From positions 1-57,403 of the forward strand of contig NZ_JAKZGR010000022.1 in NCBI RefSeq assembly GCF_022549675.1: a stretch of 57,403 nucleotides of DNA, written 5' to 3'. Position 1 is the first letter of the stretch, and every line of letters begins with the position of its first letter. Of the stretch, positions 26,629 through 35,279 are shown piece after piece. Source of the stretch: Belliella kenyensis. GTDB lineage: Bacteria > Bacteroidota > Bacteroidia > Cytophagales > Cyclobacteriaceae. A program made the position numbers and the translations under genes. The notes beneath the pieces are model-generated. The model ran no database searches. It had not been told where the DNA came from and worked only from the letters and a program-made list of their open reading frames with translations.

Positions 26629-28209
26629 CTATTCACTCGGAGATCCTACAAGCTGAACAATTACAGATACAGGTGTTTCAAAAAGATCGTTTGCCTCGGT
26701 TAGTATTTTGAATGTGTAGCCCTCATCTTCAAATTGCTGAATTGAACTTTTCCTGGTGATTATCAAATCCCCTGTCTTGGCAGTCGCAGGATCTATCAAA
26801 GGAATAGGTCGCTGCAGGTAAAAGACAAAAGAAGGGTTTGGGATTCCATAGTAATAGATGTTTTCTTGACCTTCCCATACATGCTGTGTTTTGAGGACGG
26901 GGTTTTGCTTGTCTATAGCAGGCATCACCCAAAGTAGAAAAATAAGTGTGACCGTAGCCAAGCTAAAAGCAAGACTTCCGAAAGCATAAGGTAGTTTTTT
27001 TCTGAAAGTAAAGAAAAATGAAAGTGACAAGGGTATCAAGGCTATCAAAAAAAGATAGGCCATAGGGTGGATATCTTGGATATAGTCGATTTGCGCAAGT
27101 CCAAAACTCCCGCCAATTCCCAGTCCTAAGACCAATATTGTACTTGTAATGAGCAGGGTAAGTTGAATTTTTTGATTTAATCGTTCACTAATGAATATGG
27201 CCAATAGGATCATAAGCCAAGGATATGCTGGTGTGGTATAATTGGGCAGTCTCGTAGATGCAAAGCTAAAAAACATAATAACAGCTACAGCTGCAATACT
27301 TGCGAATAGCAACACATCAGATTTTTGTCCAATGGCCTCCTTTTTTGACTTCAAGACAAATCGAAAAGCAGCTGGAATGTATAGTACAAATGGGAATATA
27401 CCCAATGCCACAAATAGCCATGTTTTCAAAAACAAGCCTCCATGACCTTCCATAGGTGCTCCAAATCTTGACAAATTATGGGTCAAGAAAAACTCTTCTA
27501 GCCAGTTGCCGCCTGTTCGGATACCTACGAGAATGTACCAAGAGCTAGCGATGGCAAGCAGCATCACGATAGGACCAATTCGGAACCATGGGCCTAGCCT
27601 AAACTCCCTTTTAAGAATGATAAAGGCAAGAAAAGTTACTGTATAAAGCAATATAGCAACTGGGCCCTTTGTCAATGTTGCCAATGCTAAGAAGGCGTAG
27701 GAAATGTATTGAAGTTTTGGTTCTTGGTAGTTGCCTTGATAGTATCTGAGTCCATACAGGTAAGATACTGTCAAAAAGGAGATCAGAAATGGATCAGGCA
27801 CTGCCATGTGAAATTGGATCATCCAATGGATGTTTGCAATACTAAGTAGAAGGTAAAAGATGGTAGCTCGATCTCCAAACTGTTTTTTGAGGAAGGCAGC
27901 ACACATCCCAATACAAAACAAACCAGCGAGTGCAGGGAAAAAACGAGCTCCAAATGGTGAATAACCAAAAAGCTTATACCCAGCCATAAAAAAGTAATAA
28001 TGCAATGGAGGCTTATCAAACCTTGGCTGATCGTTGAAGGTTGGAAGGATAAAATCGTTCCTTTCTAGCATCTCATAAGCTGCCACCGCATTTTTTGCTT
28101 CATCTAGGGCATAGATACTTAGCTTTCCAATGCCAGAAAAGTGAAGCAAGACAAGTATGCCGAATAGTAGGATGTAAAGAATATTTTGCTTAGAAAGGGT
28201 CGAATTCAT
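26629..28209 (-). CDS. GT39/ArnT-like lipid-linked-sugar glycosyltransferase
   Basis: 526 residues from the ATG at 28209 (a TTG two codons upstream is also in frame). Ten or more hydrophobic helices. The first periplasmic loop holds YALDEAKNAVAAYEM, the Asp-Glu motif that binds the sugar donor in GT-C enzymes, and FDKPPLHYYFFM, typical of the PMT/ArnT group. These enzymes move a sugar from a polyprenyl phosphate to protein, lipid A or other acceptors; the acceptor here is unknown. It is convergent with a PAP2 phosphatase, a plausible partner in lipid A or lipid-carrier chemistry. Confidence 0.87.
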   Translation of the reverse strand: MNSTLSKQNILYILLFGILVLLHFSGIGKLSIYALDEAKNAVAAYEMLERNDFILPTFNDQPRFDKPPLHYYFFMAGYKLFGYSPFGARFFPALAGLFCIGMCAAFLKKQFGDRATIFYLLLSIANIHWMIQFHMAVPDPFLISFLTVSYLYGLRYYQGNYQEPKLQYISYAFLALATLTKGPVAILLYTVTFLAFIILKREFRLGPWFRIGPIVMLLAIASSWYILVGIRTGGNWLEEFFLTHNLSRFGAPMEGHGGLFLKTWLFVALGIFPFVLYIPAAFRFVLKSKKEAIGQKSDVLLFASIAAVAVIMFFSFASTRLPNYTTPAYPWLMILLAIFISERLNQKIQLTLLITSTILVLGLGIGGSFGLAQIDYIQDIHPMAYLFLIALIPLSLSFFFTFRKKLPYAFGSLAFSLATVTLIFLLWVMPAIDKQNPVLKTQHVWEGQENIYYYGIPNPSFVFYLQRPIPLIDPATAKTGDLIITRKSSIQQFEDEGYTFKILTEANDLFETPVSVIVQLVGSPSE

Positions 28210-28307
28210 GTCCAAAATTAAGACATGAAATGGTAAATCCCATAAGCTTTCATTTTACTTGACGAATTTATCAAGTTTATCAAAAGAGAGTTTGGATTAT
28301 ATAATAC

Positions 28308-28427
28308 CTAAAATCCGCAGACCTTTCAGGGTTTTATAGACCAATAATCAGTCGTTAGAAATATTCGAGGCAAACCAGGGAGGTCTATTGATGTTATAAA
28401 TCAATTGATTTCAGCGTCCTCTTGCAG
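28308..28427. repeat. Structured dispersed repeat, copy 1 (~120 bp)
   Basis: It starts CTAAAATCCGCAGACC and aligns with 32554-32670. AGACCTTTCAGG (28319-28330) and CCAGGGAGGTCT (28375-28386) pair as a 12-bp RNA stem with two G-U pairs and one mismatch. The segment between contains GTCGTTAGAAAT, also present in copy 2 as GTTGTTAGAAAT. Confidence 0.75.
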
Positions 28428-28445
28428 ATAACAAGAATACTGCGA

Positions 28446-29075
28446 TCAGTCCAAAGTGGGGAGGCTAAGCTTGTATTTTACTGCAACTAGTCTTATACTG
28501 ATCACTACAGACATCGATATCAAAAGATTATAGTCCCTCTCAAGGCCAAAATGATTGAGTATCAAATATAGAATAGCTCCTGCAAGGCATGCGGAAGCGT
28601 AGATTTCTTTCCTGAAAAGTATCGGTATTTCATTGGTCAATGTATCTCGCAAAACACCACCCATTACAGCAGAAAACATCCCCATGATGGCAGCGATTTC
28701 TACACTTACACCAAGGCTTAGGGCTTTTTCGACACCAAGCACGGTAAAGAATCCAATCCCGAGGGTGTCAAATAAAAACATGGTTCTTCTCAACTTTAGC
28801 AAGTGTTTTTGGAAAAGGAAGGCAGCCAGGATTCCCCCAAAAATCGCATATAACACATGCACATCTCCAATCCACACCAATGGATAGCTGCCTAAAAGAA
28901 TATCTCTCAAGCTACCACCACCAATCGCAGTGATAAATCCTGTGAAGCCAGCGCCAAACAGATCATGCTCTCGACCTCTTACAGCCAAAGCACCAGAAAT
29001 GGCAAATACAAAGGCTCCTGCCAATTCTAATGGGTATTGTAAATCCAAAGCTTGCGTTTTTGTTAGTTTTAGCAT
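28446..29075 (-). CDS. TRIC-type (UPF0126/YadS-YicG) membrane channel protein
   Basis: 209 residues from the ATG at 29075; the frame extends to a GTG at 29129, but the family begins close to LQYPLELAGAFVFAISGALA, so the shorter form is preferred. Two halves of three helices each carry the glycine motif: AIGGGSLRDILLG near residue 50 and VMGGVLRDTLTN near 135. This duplicated pattern defines bacterial relatives of the trimeric intracellular cation channels. It probably conducts monovalent cations in the inner membrane. It is monocistronic, with a repeat element after its stop codon. Confidence 0.88.
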   Translation of the reverse strand: MLKLTKTQALDLQYPLELAGAFVFAISGALAVRGREHDLFGAGFTGFITAIGGGSLRDILLGSYPLVWIGDVHVLYAIFGGILAAFLFQKHLLKLRRTMFLFDTLGIGFFTVLGVEKALSLGVSVEIAAIMGMFSAVMGGVLRDTLTNEIPILFRKEIYASACLAGAILYLILNHFGLERDYNLLISMSVVISIRLVAVKYKLSLPTLD

Positions 29076-29184
29076 GGCTAAGTTAAGCAAAATGAAGATT
29101 GGAAATGTAAGGTTTGTATGATTATTCACTCCCTATGTAGCGTTTGATTCATTCCTCTCGTCTAGTTGAAAAAATGTCACTATT

Positions 29185-29424
29185 ATGAAATACTTGAAAA
29201 TTAGCTTTTTACTTTGTTTGGTGATGGCCCTTGCTGCATTTCAATGTGAAGACATGTCTCCAAACGAAATGGTGGACTGCATCGATCCAAATAATAAATA
29301 CAAAGATGTAGCTTGTCTTATGATCTATGATCCAGTATGTGGCTGCGATCAAAAAACTTATGGCAATAGCTGCGAGGCTCAAAGGGCAGGAGTAAAATCC
29401 TTCACAAAGGGAACATGTGAATAG
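29185..29424 (+). CDS. Small Kazal-type protease inhibitor lipoprotein
   Basis: 79 residues. The signal peptide ends LAAFQC, so it is probably a lipoprotein. The mature part is a single Kazal-like domain: CIDP, VACLMIYDPVCGCDQKTYGN, SCEAQRAGV and a final GTCE, with the spacing of the bacterial Kazal family. Kazal domains inhibit serine proteases. The inhibitory P1 position cannot be assigned safely. It stands alone between the TRIC gene and the VWA gene and may protect the cell surface from its own or foreign proteases (inference). Confidence 0.8.
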   Translation: MKYLKISFLLCLVMALAAFQCEDMSPNEMVDCIDPNNKYKDVACLMIYDPVCGCDQKTYGNSCEAQRAGVKSFTKGTCE

Positions 29425-29761
29425 TTATTGAAACATACATTTGCCTAATAAGAGAAGTGTTCTAAAATTTCCTAATCTCAAAGTAATCCTAAATTATCTG
29501 ATTAGCAGTATTTACAGAAGCACAAATTTTAATGATTATCCGCAATTACACTAGAGAAAGATTTTTAGGTAAAAATGATTACTTCTGGATCAATTTCGAA
29601 AAGACAGAATAAAATATCTACTAATATCCAAAATCAACAAATATCTGAATCTTAAATTACTTAAAAGATCAGGTTAGCTATATTTTTACAGATATACATA
29701 TTTTTTAAATTTTTCAGCATATTCCAAACTAGCTACTGCTCGATCTTGTTATAGACCCTAT
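29425..29761. other. Intergenic region, nothing recognised
   Basis: AT-rich with many stop codons. No repeat family, hairpin or clear promoter box was found, although the promoter of the VWA-AAA unit must lie here. Confidence 0.4.
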
Positions 29762-30862
29762 ATGAAAGGATTCAGATTTACAAAGTATACACCTTCGCAG
29801 GATCCTGAGAAAAACAATTTCGAAAATCTCCTGCAGATTTTTTTGCAACTCGTTACCATGACTGGAGGGGACGTCGCTGAGGCACTCAGCTGGTTGACCA
29901 ATCTTGATAAACAATACAATCTCACCAATGCCAGTTATGGTATAGGTGACTTTATTGATGAGCTCAAGTCAAAAGGATACCTTACGGAAGAGAATCAAAA
30001 AGGAGAGTTCAAAATCACAGGAAAAGCTGAGCAGACGATCAGGAAGTCTGCGCTGGAGGAGATTTTCGGGAAATTGAAAAAGTCCAAAGGAGGTCAACAT
30101 AAGACTACCTTCTCTGGCCCAGGTGATGAAAAAGGGTCTGATAGGAGAAACTACTCCTTTGGAGATAATTTAGATCAGATTGCTTTGACAGACTCGCTAC
30201 GCAACGCTCAGGTAAATCATGGTTTTTCTGGGGATTACCTTCTTACAGAAGATGATCTTGAAGTGGTCGAGAACGAAATGCGTACCCAGACTTCAACAGT
30301 TTTGATGATTGATATCTCTCATTCTATGATTTTGTATGGGGAAGATAGGATCACTCCTGCTAAAAAGGTGGCAATGGCTTTGGCGGAGTTGATCAAAACC
30401 CGTTATCCTAAGGATACCTTGGACGTGATCGTGTTTGGCAACGATGCCTGGCAGATTGAGATCAAAGATCTACCTTACTTGCAGGTCGGTCCCTATCATA
30501 CCAATACAGTGGCAGGGTTAGAGCTGGCAATGGACCTTTTGAGAAGAAGAAAAAATCCCAACAAGCAAATTTTTATGATCACTGACGGTAAGCCTACATG
30601 CCTGAAGGTTGGCATAAAGTATTATAAAAATAGCTTTGGGATAGACAGTAAAATCCTCAATGAGACGCTGAAACTTGCTGCCCAATGTAGGAAATTAAAA
30701 ATCCCAGTAACCACTTTCATGATAGCTTCTGATCCTTATTTGAAAGAATTTGTCAAAGAATTCACAAAAGTCAATAATGGAAATGCTTACTACAGCAGTT
30801 TGAAAGGACTTGGAGATTTGATTTTTGAAGATTATAGAAAAAATAGAACGAAAAGATTATAA
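29762..30862 (+). CDS. VWA-domain protein paired with a MoxR-like ATPase
   Basis: 366 residues, no signal peptide, so cytoplasmic. The N-terminal ~170 residues are helical and charged, with a Lys/Gly-rich linker near 105-130. The von Willebrand A domain runs from about 175 to 360 with a metal-ion site: DISHS (Asp184, Ser186, Ser188), a Thr in YHTNT near 247-249, and MITDGKP (Asp275). VWA proteins encoded next to MoxR-type AAA+ ATPases act with them as chaperone-like remodelling pairs, for example in metal-cofactor insertion. The client is unknown. The next gene starts 1 bp after its stop. Confidence 0.87.
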   Translation: MKGFRFTKYTPSQDPEKNNFENLLQIFLQLVTMTGGDVAEALSWLTNLDKQYNLTNASYGIGDFIDELKSKGYLTEENQKGEFKITGKAEQTIRKSALEEIFGKLKKSKGGQHKTTFSGPGDEKGSDRRNYSFGDNLDQIALTDSLRNAQVNHGFSGDYLLTEDDLEVVENEMRTQTSTVLMIDISHSMILYGEDRITPAKKVAMALAELIKTRYPKDTLDVIVFGNDAWQIEIKDLPYLQVGPYHTNTVAGLELAMDLLRRRKNPNKQIFMITDGKPTCLKVGIKYYKNSFGIDSKILNETLKLAAQCRKLKIPVTTFMIASDPYLKEFVKEFTKVNNGNAYYSSLKGLGDLIFEDYRKNRTKRL

Positions 30863-30863
30863 A

Positions 30864-32393
30864 ATGATGGAATATAGTCAATTGAATACAAAGGATTTGT
30901 TGGAAATCAGGACTTTGGGAGAGCTCAAAGCTGCAGGTTATACGTCAAAATCTATCAAAGAGGAATTGAGGCAAAATTTGATTAAAAGCATTAAGTCAGG
31001 GGAGAAGGTTTTTGAGGGGATCTGGGGCTATGAAGATACCGTGATCCCCGATATCGAGCGTGCCATACTTTCTCGGCACAATATCAACCTACTTGGACTA
31101 AGAGGTCAGGCGAAGACAAGAATAGCAAGAATGATGACATTTTTGTTAGATGAATTTGTGCCAGTGGTAGAAGGTTCTGAACTCAATGATGATCCTTTGA
31201 TGCCTATCTCATCATTTGCTACCAGTCTCATAGCGACCAAAGGAGATCAAACGCCTATCACTTGGTGGCATAGGGCCGATCGATACACCGAAAAGCTTGC
31301 CACGCCAGATGTGTCTGTAGCGGATCTTATCGGTGATGTGGATCCTATCAAAGCAGCCACGATGAAGCTTTCCTACAATGATGAGCGCGTGATACATTAT
31401 GGACTTGTACCACGATCGCATCGCTCTATTTTTGTGATCAATGAGCTCCCAGATTTGCAAGCAAGAATACAAGTAGCGCTTTTCAACATCCTGCAAGAAG
31501 GAGATATACAGATCAGGGGATTCAAGTTAAGGTTACCTTTGGACATACAGTTTGTATTCACTGCCAATCCGGAAGATTATACCAATAGAGGATCTATCGT
31601 GACACCTCTCAAGGATAGAATAGAGAGTCAGATCATTACCCATTATCCAAAATCAATAGAGATAGGAAAACAAATCACATCTCAAGAGGCTAATCTAGAT
31701 GGAAAGCCATTGGAAAAAATCCACATGCCAGAGTTAATGAAGGACTTGATCGAGCAGATTGCTATAGAAGCTAGGCATAGTGAATATGTAGACGAGAAGA
31801 GTGGCGTTTCAGCCAGATTGACGATTTCGGCATATGAAAACTTGATTTCGGCAGCAGAAAGAAGACTCTATATTCATAATGAGCAAAATACAGTCGTCAG
31901 GGTATCTGATCTGATAGGCATCATTCCTGCGATCACAGGTAAAGTAGAGCTAGTCTATGAAGGGGAGCAAGAAGGTGCTGGGCTCGTAGCCTATAATTTG
32001 ATAGGCAAGGCTATCAGGACATTATTTTCAGACTTTTTTCCTTCTCCAGAACAAAAGAAAAAAGAGAAGTCAGGAAATCCCTATGTGCTGCCATTATCGT
32101 GGTTTGGAGAAGGTAATACGCTTGATCTCATTGCTTCACAATCTGACAAAGCTTACAAATCCGCCTTGCATCAAGTTCCTGGATTGGAAGAAATTGTGAC
32201 TACACATGTTCACGAGCTGACGGAGAAAGAAAGGGAGTTTTTTATGGAGTTTGCCTTACATGGCTTGGCTGAATATAGTCAATTGAGCAAAAAACTCCTA
32301 GATACAGGCATGCAGTTTAAGGACTTGTTCAGCTCGATGTTTGATATGGGAGCTCCAGATGAGGATGATTTTGAGGACGAAGAGGATCTTTGA
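30864..32393 (+). CDS. MoxR/magnesium-chelatase-like AAA+ ATPase
   Basis: 509 residues from the ATG at 30864, right after the upstream stop. An ATG at 30825 inside the VWA gene is in frame but would force a long overlap. Walker A is GLRGQAKT (78-85). Walker B is SIFVINE (187-193), with Asn where Asp is usual; I recall this Asn from relatives in the group (INELPDL). Sensor-1 region is FTANPEDYTNRG (231-242). A helical C-terminal part ends in an acidic tail (DEDDFEDEEDL). It probably hydrolyses ATP to remodel a client together with the VWA partner. Confidence 0.87.
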   Translation: MMEYSQLNTKDLLEIRTLGELKAAGYTSKSIKEELRQNLIKSIKSGEKVFEGIWGYEDTVIPDIERAILSRHNINLLGLRGQAKTRIARMMTFLLDEFVPVVEGSELNDDPLMPISSFATSLIATKGDQTPITWWHRADRYTEKLATPDVSVADLIGDVDPIKAATMKLSYNDERVIHYGLVPRSHRSIFVINELPDLQARIQVALFNILQEGDIQIRGFKLRLPLDIQFVFTANPEDYTNRGSIVTPLKDRIESQIITHYPKSIEIGKQITSQEANLDGKPLEKIHMPELMKDLIEQIAIEARHSEYVDEKSGVSARLTISAYENLISAAERRLYIHNEQNTVVRVSDLIGIIPAITGKVELVYEGEQEGAGLVAYNLIGKAIRTLFSDFFPSPEQKKKEKSGNPYVLPLSWFGEGNTLDLIASQSDKAYKSALHQVPGLEEIVTTHVHELTEKEREFFMEFALHGLAEYSQLSKKLLDTGMQFKDLFSSMFDMGAPDEDDFEDEEDL

Positions 32394-32492
32394 TCAAGCT
32401 GTCTTACACATTGCGTGCTCAAAATGTAGAAAGTTTTGCAAAGTTTATTGTTATATCCTAATGCAAAATATGCAATGAATGGACGGTTTTAA

Positions 32493-32540
32493 GCATAAAA
32501 AAGCCTTGCGCTTATAGAAAGATGCAAGGCTTTTTTATGC
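32493..32540. terminator. Strong terminator after the AAA+ ATPase gene
   Basis: GCATAAAAAAGCCTTGC pairs perfectly with GCAAGGCTTTTTTATGC around a 14-base loop. A-run and T-run make it work on both strands. Confidence 0.92.
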
Positions 32541-32553
32541 TTTTAGTAGTTTA

Positions 32554-32670
32554 CTAAAATCCGCAGACCTTTCAGGTTTTTATTGACTTCCTATCAGTTG
32601 TTAGAAATGATCGAGTGAAACCAGGGAGGTCTATTATCACTATAAACCAATCAAATACAACATTGTCTTG
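32554..32670. repeat. Structured dispersed repeat, copy 2
   Basis: It starts CTAAAATCCGCAGACC and shares GACCTTTCAGG, GTTAGAAAT and AAACCAGGGAGGTCTATT with the copy at 28308. The same 12-bp stem (AGACCTTTCAGG/CCAGGGAGGTCT) is kept while the loop differs. Confidence 0.75.
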
Positions 32671-32677
32671 CGTATTT

Positions 32678-32701
32678 AAAGAGTTTCTTAAAGAACTCTT
32701 T
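32678..32701 (-). terminator. Possible weak terminator overlapping the ndk stop codon
   Basis: AAAGAGTT and AACTCTTT form an 8-bp stem around TCTTAAAG that contains the ndk TAA (complement of 32688-32690). On the minus strand it is followed by only a short TTTAAATA. Confidence 0.35.
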
Positions 32702-33110
32702 CCGCTTGATTGAAAAAGAAGTTGCCTTCGATGGCTGCATTTTCATCAGAATCAGATCCATGTACCGCATTAGCCTCTATGGATTTTGCGAATATCTTTC
32801 TGATAGTTCCTTCAGCAGCATCAGCTGGGTTGGTAGCACCGATAAGTTTACGGAAATCTTCCACGGCATTGTCTTTTTCAAGAATAGCGGCGAAAATTGG
32901 CCCAGATGACATATAAGCACAAAGATCCTTATAGAAAGGTCTTTCTTGGTGTACTTCGTAGAATTTTCCTGCAAGTTCAGCTGTCAATTTTGTTGCTTTC
33001 ATTGCTACGATTTTGAAGCCAGCTTCTTCGATCATTTTCAAGATTGCACCAGAGTTGCCAGCTTCGAAAGCGTCAGGCTTGATCATGGTGAAAGTTCTGT
33101 TAGTTGCCAT
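32688..33110 (-). CDS. ndk: Nucleoside diphosphate kinase
   Basis: 140 residues from the ATG at 33110 ([16 protein letters not shown]). The frame is open 15 codons further upstream, but that stretch has no conserved sequence and holds the promoter box. It transfers gamma-phosphate between nucleotides through a phospho-His; the motif [12 protein letters not shown] near residue 116 carries that His, and Lys11 of MIKPDAF is the conserved nucleotide contact. It is monocistronic. Confidence 0.97.
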   Translation of the reverse strand: MATNRTFTMIKPDAFEAGNSGAILKMIEEAGFKIVAMKATKLTAELAGKFYEVHQERPFYKDLCAYMSSGPIFAAILEKDNAVEDFRKLIGATNPADAAEGTIRKIFAKSIEANAVHGSDSDENAAIEGNFFFNQAERVL

Positions 33111-33144
33111 ATTTATAGTATTGTTGCTTTTTTGAATTCGACTG

Positions 33145-33152
33145 CAAAAGTA
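33145..33152 (-). promoter_or_regulatory. -7 box of the ndk promoter
   Basis: On the minus strand TACTTTTG matches TAnnTTTG and lies 34 bases before the ndk ATG. No -33 TTG was found at the usual distance. It supports the shorter ndk start. Confidence 0.45.
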
Positions 33153-33300
33153 CATGAAATATATGAAGTTCCGAAAGAAGGAGGTTAATTCTCTGTTATC
33201 ACCCTAAGCTAGAGAAGATTATGATAATTGGGAATTTTGAAAAATAATCATGACCTTTGCAAGCTGTCTTCTCTCAAAGGGAAACCACAAAAGCTTAAAA

Positions 33301-34341
33301 ATGCAATCAATAGAGTTATTTAAAAATAAAATTGCCTCACCAGCCAAGATTGTAATTACTACTCATCACAAGCCAGATGCTGATGCATTAGGTTCGTCTC
33401 TTGGGTTAAAGAATTACTTAATCAAAAAGGGCCATGAGGTCAGCGTCATCACCCCCTCTGATTATCCTTCTTTTTTACACTGGATGAAAGGAAATGATGA
33501 AGTGATTAACTTTGAAGCTCCAGATCAGAAGGAAAAGGCCATTCAAGTTATCAAAGAAGCTGAAATCATCTTTTGTCTTGATTTTTCTTGCTTGAGCAGG
33601 TTACAGTCGATGGAAGAATATGTAAAAGATTCAGAGGCATACATTGTCAATATTGATCACCACCAAGACCCAAAAGATTTCAGTCAATTTAGGTATTGGA
33701 GTACTGAGGCAGCAGCCACTTGTGAGTTGGTTTATGAGCTGATAGTAAAGATCGGTGACAAAGAACTTTTGGACTCTGACATTGCGGATTGCTTGTATGC
33801 AGGCATCATGACAGATACTGGTGGATTTAGACATCCAAATACTACCAAGAATGTACACATGATTACAGCAGAGCTCATAGCCTTAGGTGCAGACAATACC
33901 AAGATTTCAAAGCTAATTTATGACACCAATAGCGTCAATAGGCTAAAGTTTATTGGTTTTGCTATTTCAAGAAGATTAACAATCAATCAAGATTTAAGAA
34001 TCGCATACTTTGCCATTTCTAAAAAGGATTTGAAAAAATATGCCTCTCAGACTGGTGATACAGAAGGTCTGGTGAATTACGCTTTGTCTATAGACGGAAT
34101 CAAAATTGCGGCCCTTTTTACAGAACGTGAAGATGGTATCAAAATCTCATTTAGATCTGTGGAAGATGTAGCTGTCAACAAGTTTGCTCAGGAGAATTTC
34201 AATGGAGGTGGACACAAAAATGCATCAGGCGGCAAGTCAGACTTGACTTTGACCGAAACAACAGAGAAATTTGAAAAATTAATCAAAGAGAATATTAATA
34301 CTTTATACAATCAATTAGACCTCATCCATGAAAAAAATTAA
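33301..34341 (+). CDS. nrnA: DHH-family phosphoesterase, NrnA-like (nanoRNase/pAp phosphatase)
   Basis: 346 residues from the ATG at 33301; the 17 extra codons available upstream are not family-like. DHH domain: TTHHKPDADALGSSLGL (metal-binding His and Asp), FCLDFSCLSR, NIDHHQDP (the DHH motif) and GIMTDTGGFRH. The C-terminal DHHA1 domain ends with FNGGGHKNASGG. NrnA enzymes degrade 2-5-nucleotide RNAs and dephosphorylate pAp with Mn2+. It overlaps the first FKBP gene by 14 bp. Confidence 0.9.
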   Translation: MQSIELFKNKIASPAKIVITTHHKPDADALGSSLGLKNYLIKKGHEVSVITPSDYPSFLHWMKGNDEVINFEAPDQKEKAIQVIKEAEIIFCLDFSCLSRLQSMEEYVKDSEAYIVNIDHHQDPKDFSQFRYWSTEAAATCELVYELIVKIGDKELLDSDIADCLYAGIMTDTGGFRHPNTTKNVHMITAELIALGADNTKISKLIYDTNSVNRLKFIGFAISRRLTINQDLRIAYFAISKKDLKKYASQTGDTEGLVNYALSIDGIKIAALFTEREDGIKISFRSVEDVAVNKFAQENFNGGGHKNASGGKSDLTLTETTEKFEKLIKENINTLYNQLDLIHEKN

Positions 34342-35266
34342 AAGCGTTTTATTGTCAGCAGCAGTTCTAGCTGCGGCTGTTTCTATGTCAGCTTGTACCA
34401 AGACCAAGAAGACTACATCTGATGGCATAGAGTATACTTATATCAAAGAGGGAAAAGATAGCCCAAAAGATGGTGAGTATGTTTTATACAATTTGATTGC
34501 AATGACAAGTAGTGATTCTACTTTTATCTCAACTATAGATGATATGGCACCTCAAGTGTTCCAATACAAGGATTCAGCTAATACTAATCTTGGTGTAGAG
34601 GAGATCATCCTTGGGTTAAGAAAAGGGGATAGCATCACATTTGCTGCTCCGGCAGCCAAAATATTTGGTGAATTCAACGTGCCATTTTTCCTTAAAGCGG
34701 AGGAAGATGTGAAAATCAGACTGGGTGTAATTGATGTTTTGGATGAAGATGGCGTGCAAGCATATTTTACAGCACTTCAAGATGCACAGATGAAGAAGCA
34801 ATCTGAAAAGGCCGCTAAGCAACTTGAAACGGATGTAAAACTGATAGAAGAGTATATTTCAAAAAATAATTTGAATGCTACTAAGACAGAATCAGGTCTA
34901 TTTTACGTCATAGAAAGAGAAGGCAGTGGAGATCAGATTGAAGCAGGTCAGACAGCTGAAGTAGACTATGCAGGCTACCTATTGGACGGAACTATCTTTG
35001 ATACAAGCAACAAAGAGAAAGCCCAAGCAGGCGGTGTCTACAATGAGCAAAGAGATCAAATGAATGGATATGAACCATTGGAAGTTCAAGTGGGTGTAGG
35101 TAGAGTGATTCCAGGATGGGATGAAGGTCTATCATTATTGAAAAATGGTTCAAAAGCTAAATTTTTGATACCATCTACTTTGGCTTATGGTGATAGACAA
35201 TCAGGTGCTGTGATCAAGCCGAACTCCGTTCTGATCTTCGATGTCGAAGTAACGAATGTAAAATAA
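34328..35266 (+). CDS. FKBP-type peptidyl-prolyl isomerase lipoprotein with two FKBP-like domains
   Basis: 312 residues. The signal peptide ends MSAC (Cys23), so this is a lipoprotein. The first domain (about 35-140, DGIEYTYIKEGKDSPKDGEY) is a diverged FKBP without the usual active-site pattern. A helical linker follows (about 145-190). The second domain (about 195-312) is canonical: VDYAGYLLDGTIFDTS, VIPGWDEGLSLLKNGSKAKF, IPSTLAYGDR, PNSVLIFDVEV. It folds exported proteins by proline isomerisation in the periplasm. FKBP lipoproteins such as GldI support gliding and T9SS in this phylum; that link is an inference here. Confidence 0.88.
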   Translation: MKKIKSVLLSAAVLAAAVSMSACTKTKKTTSDGIEYTYIKEGKDSPKDGEYVLYNLIAMTSSDSTFISTIDDMAPQVFQYKDSANTNLGVEEIILGLRKGDSITFAAPAAKIFGEFNVPFFLKAEEDVKIRLGVIDVLDEDGVQAYFTALQDAQMKKQSEKAAKQLETDVKLIEEYISKNNLNATKTESGLFYVIEREGSGDQIEAGQTAEVDYAGYLLDGTIFDTSNKEKAQAGGVYNEQRDQMNGYEPLEVQVGVGRVIPGWDEGLSLLKNGSKAKFLIPSTLAYGDRQSGAVIKPNSVLIFDVEVTNVK

Positions 35267-35279
35267 TTTAAATAACTCT

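Noticed and set aside
30825-30863. Earlier ATG for the AAA+ ATPase inside the VWA gene
   Set aside because: It would overlap the VWA gene by 38 bp; the ATG at 30864 directly after the VWA stop is the more natural start.
33111-33155. 15-codon upstream extension of ndk
   Set aside because: NDK proteins begin near the TFTMIKPD segment, and a TAnnTTTG box lies in the extension.
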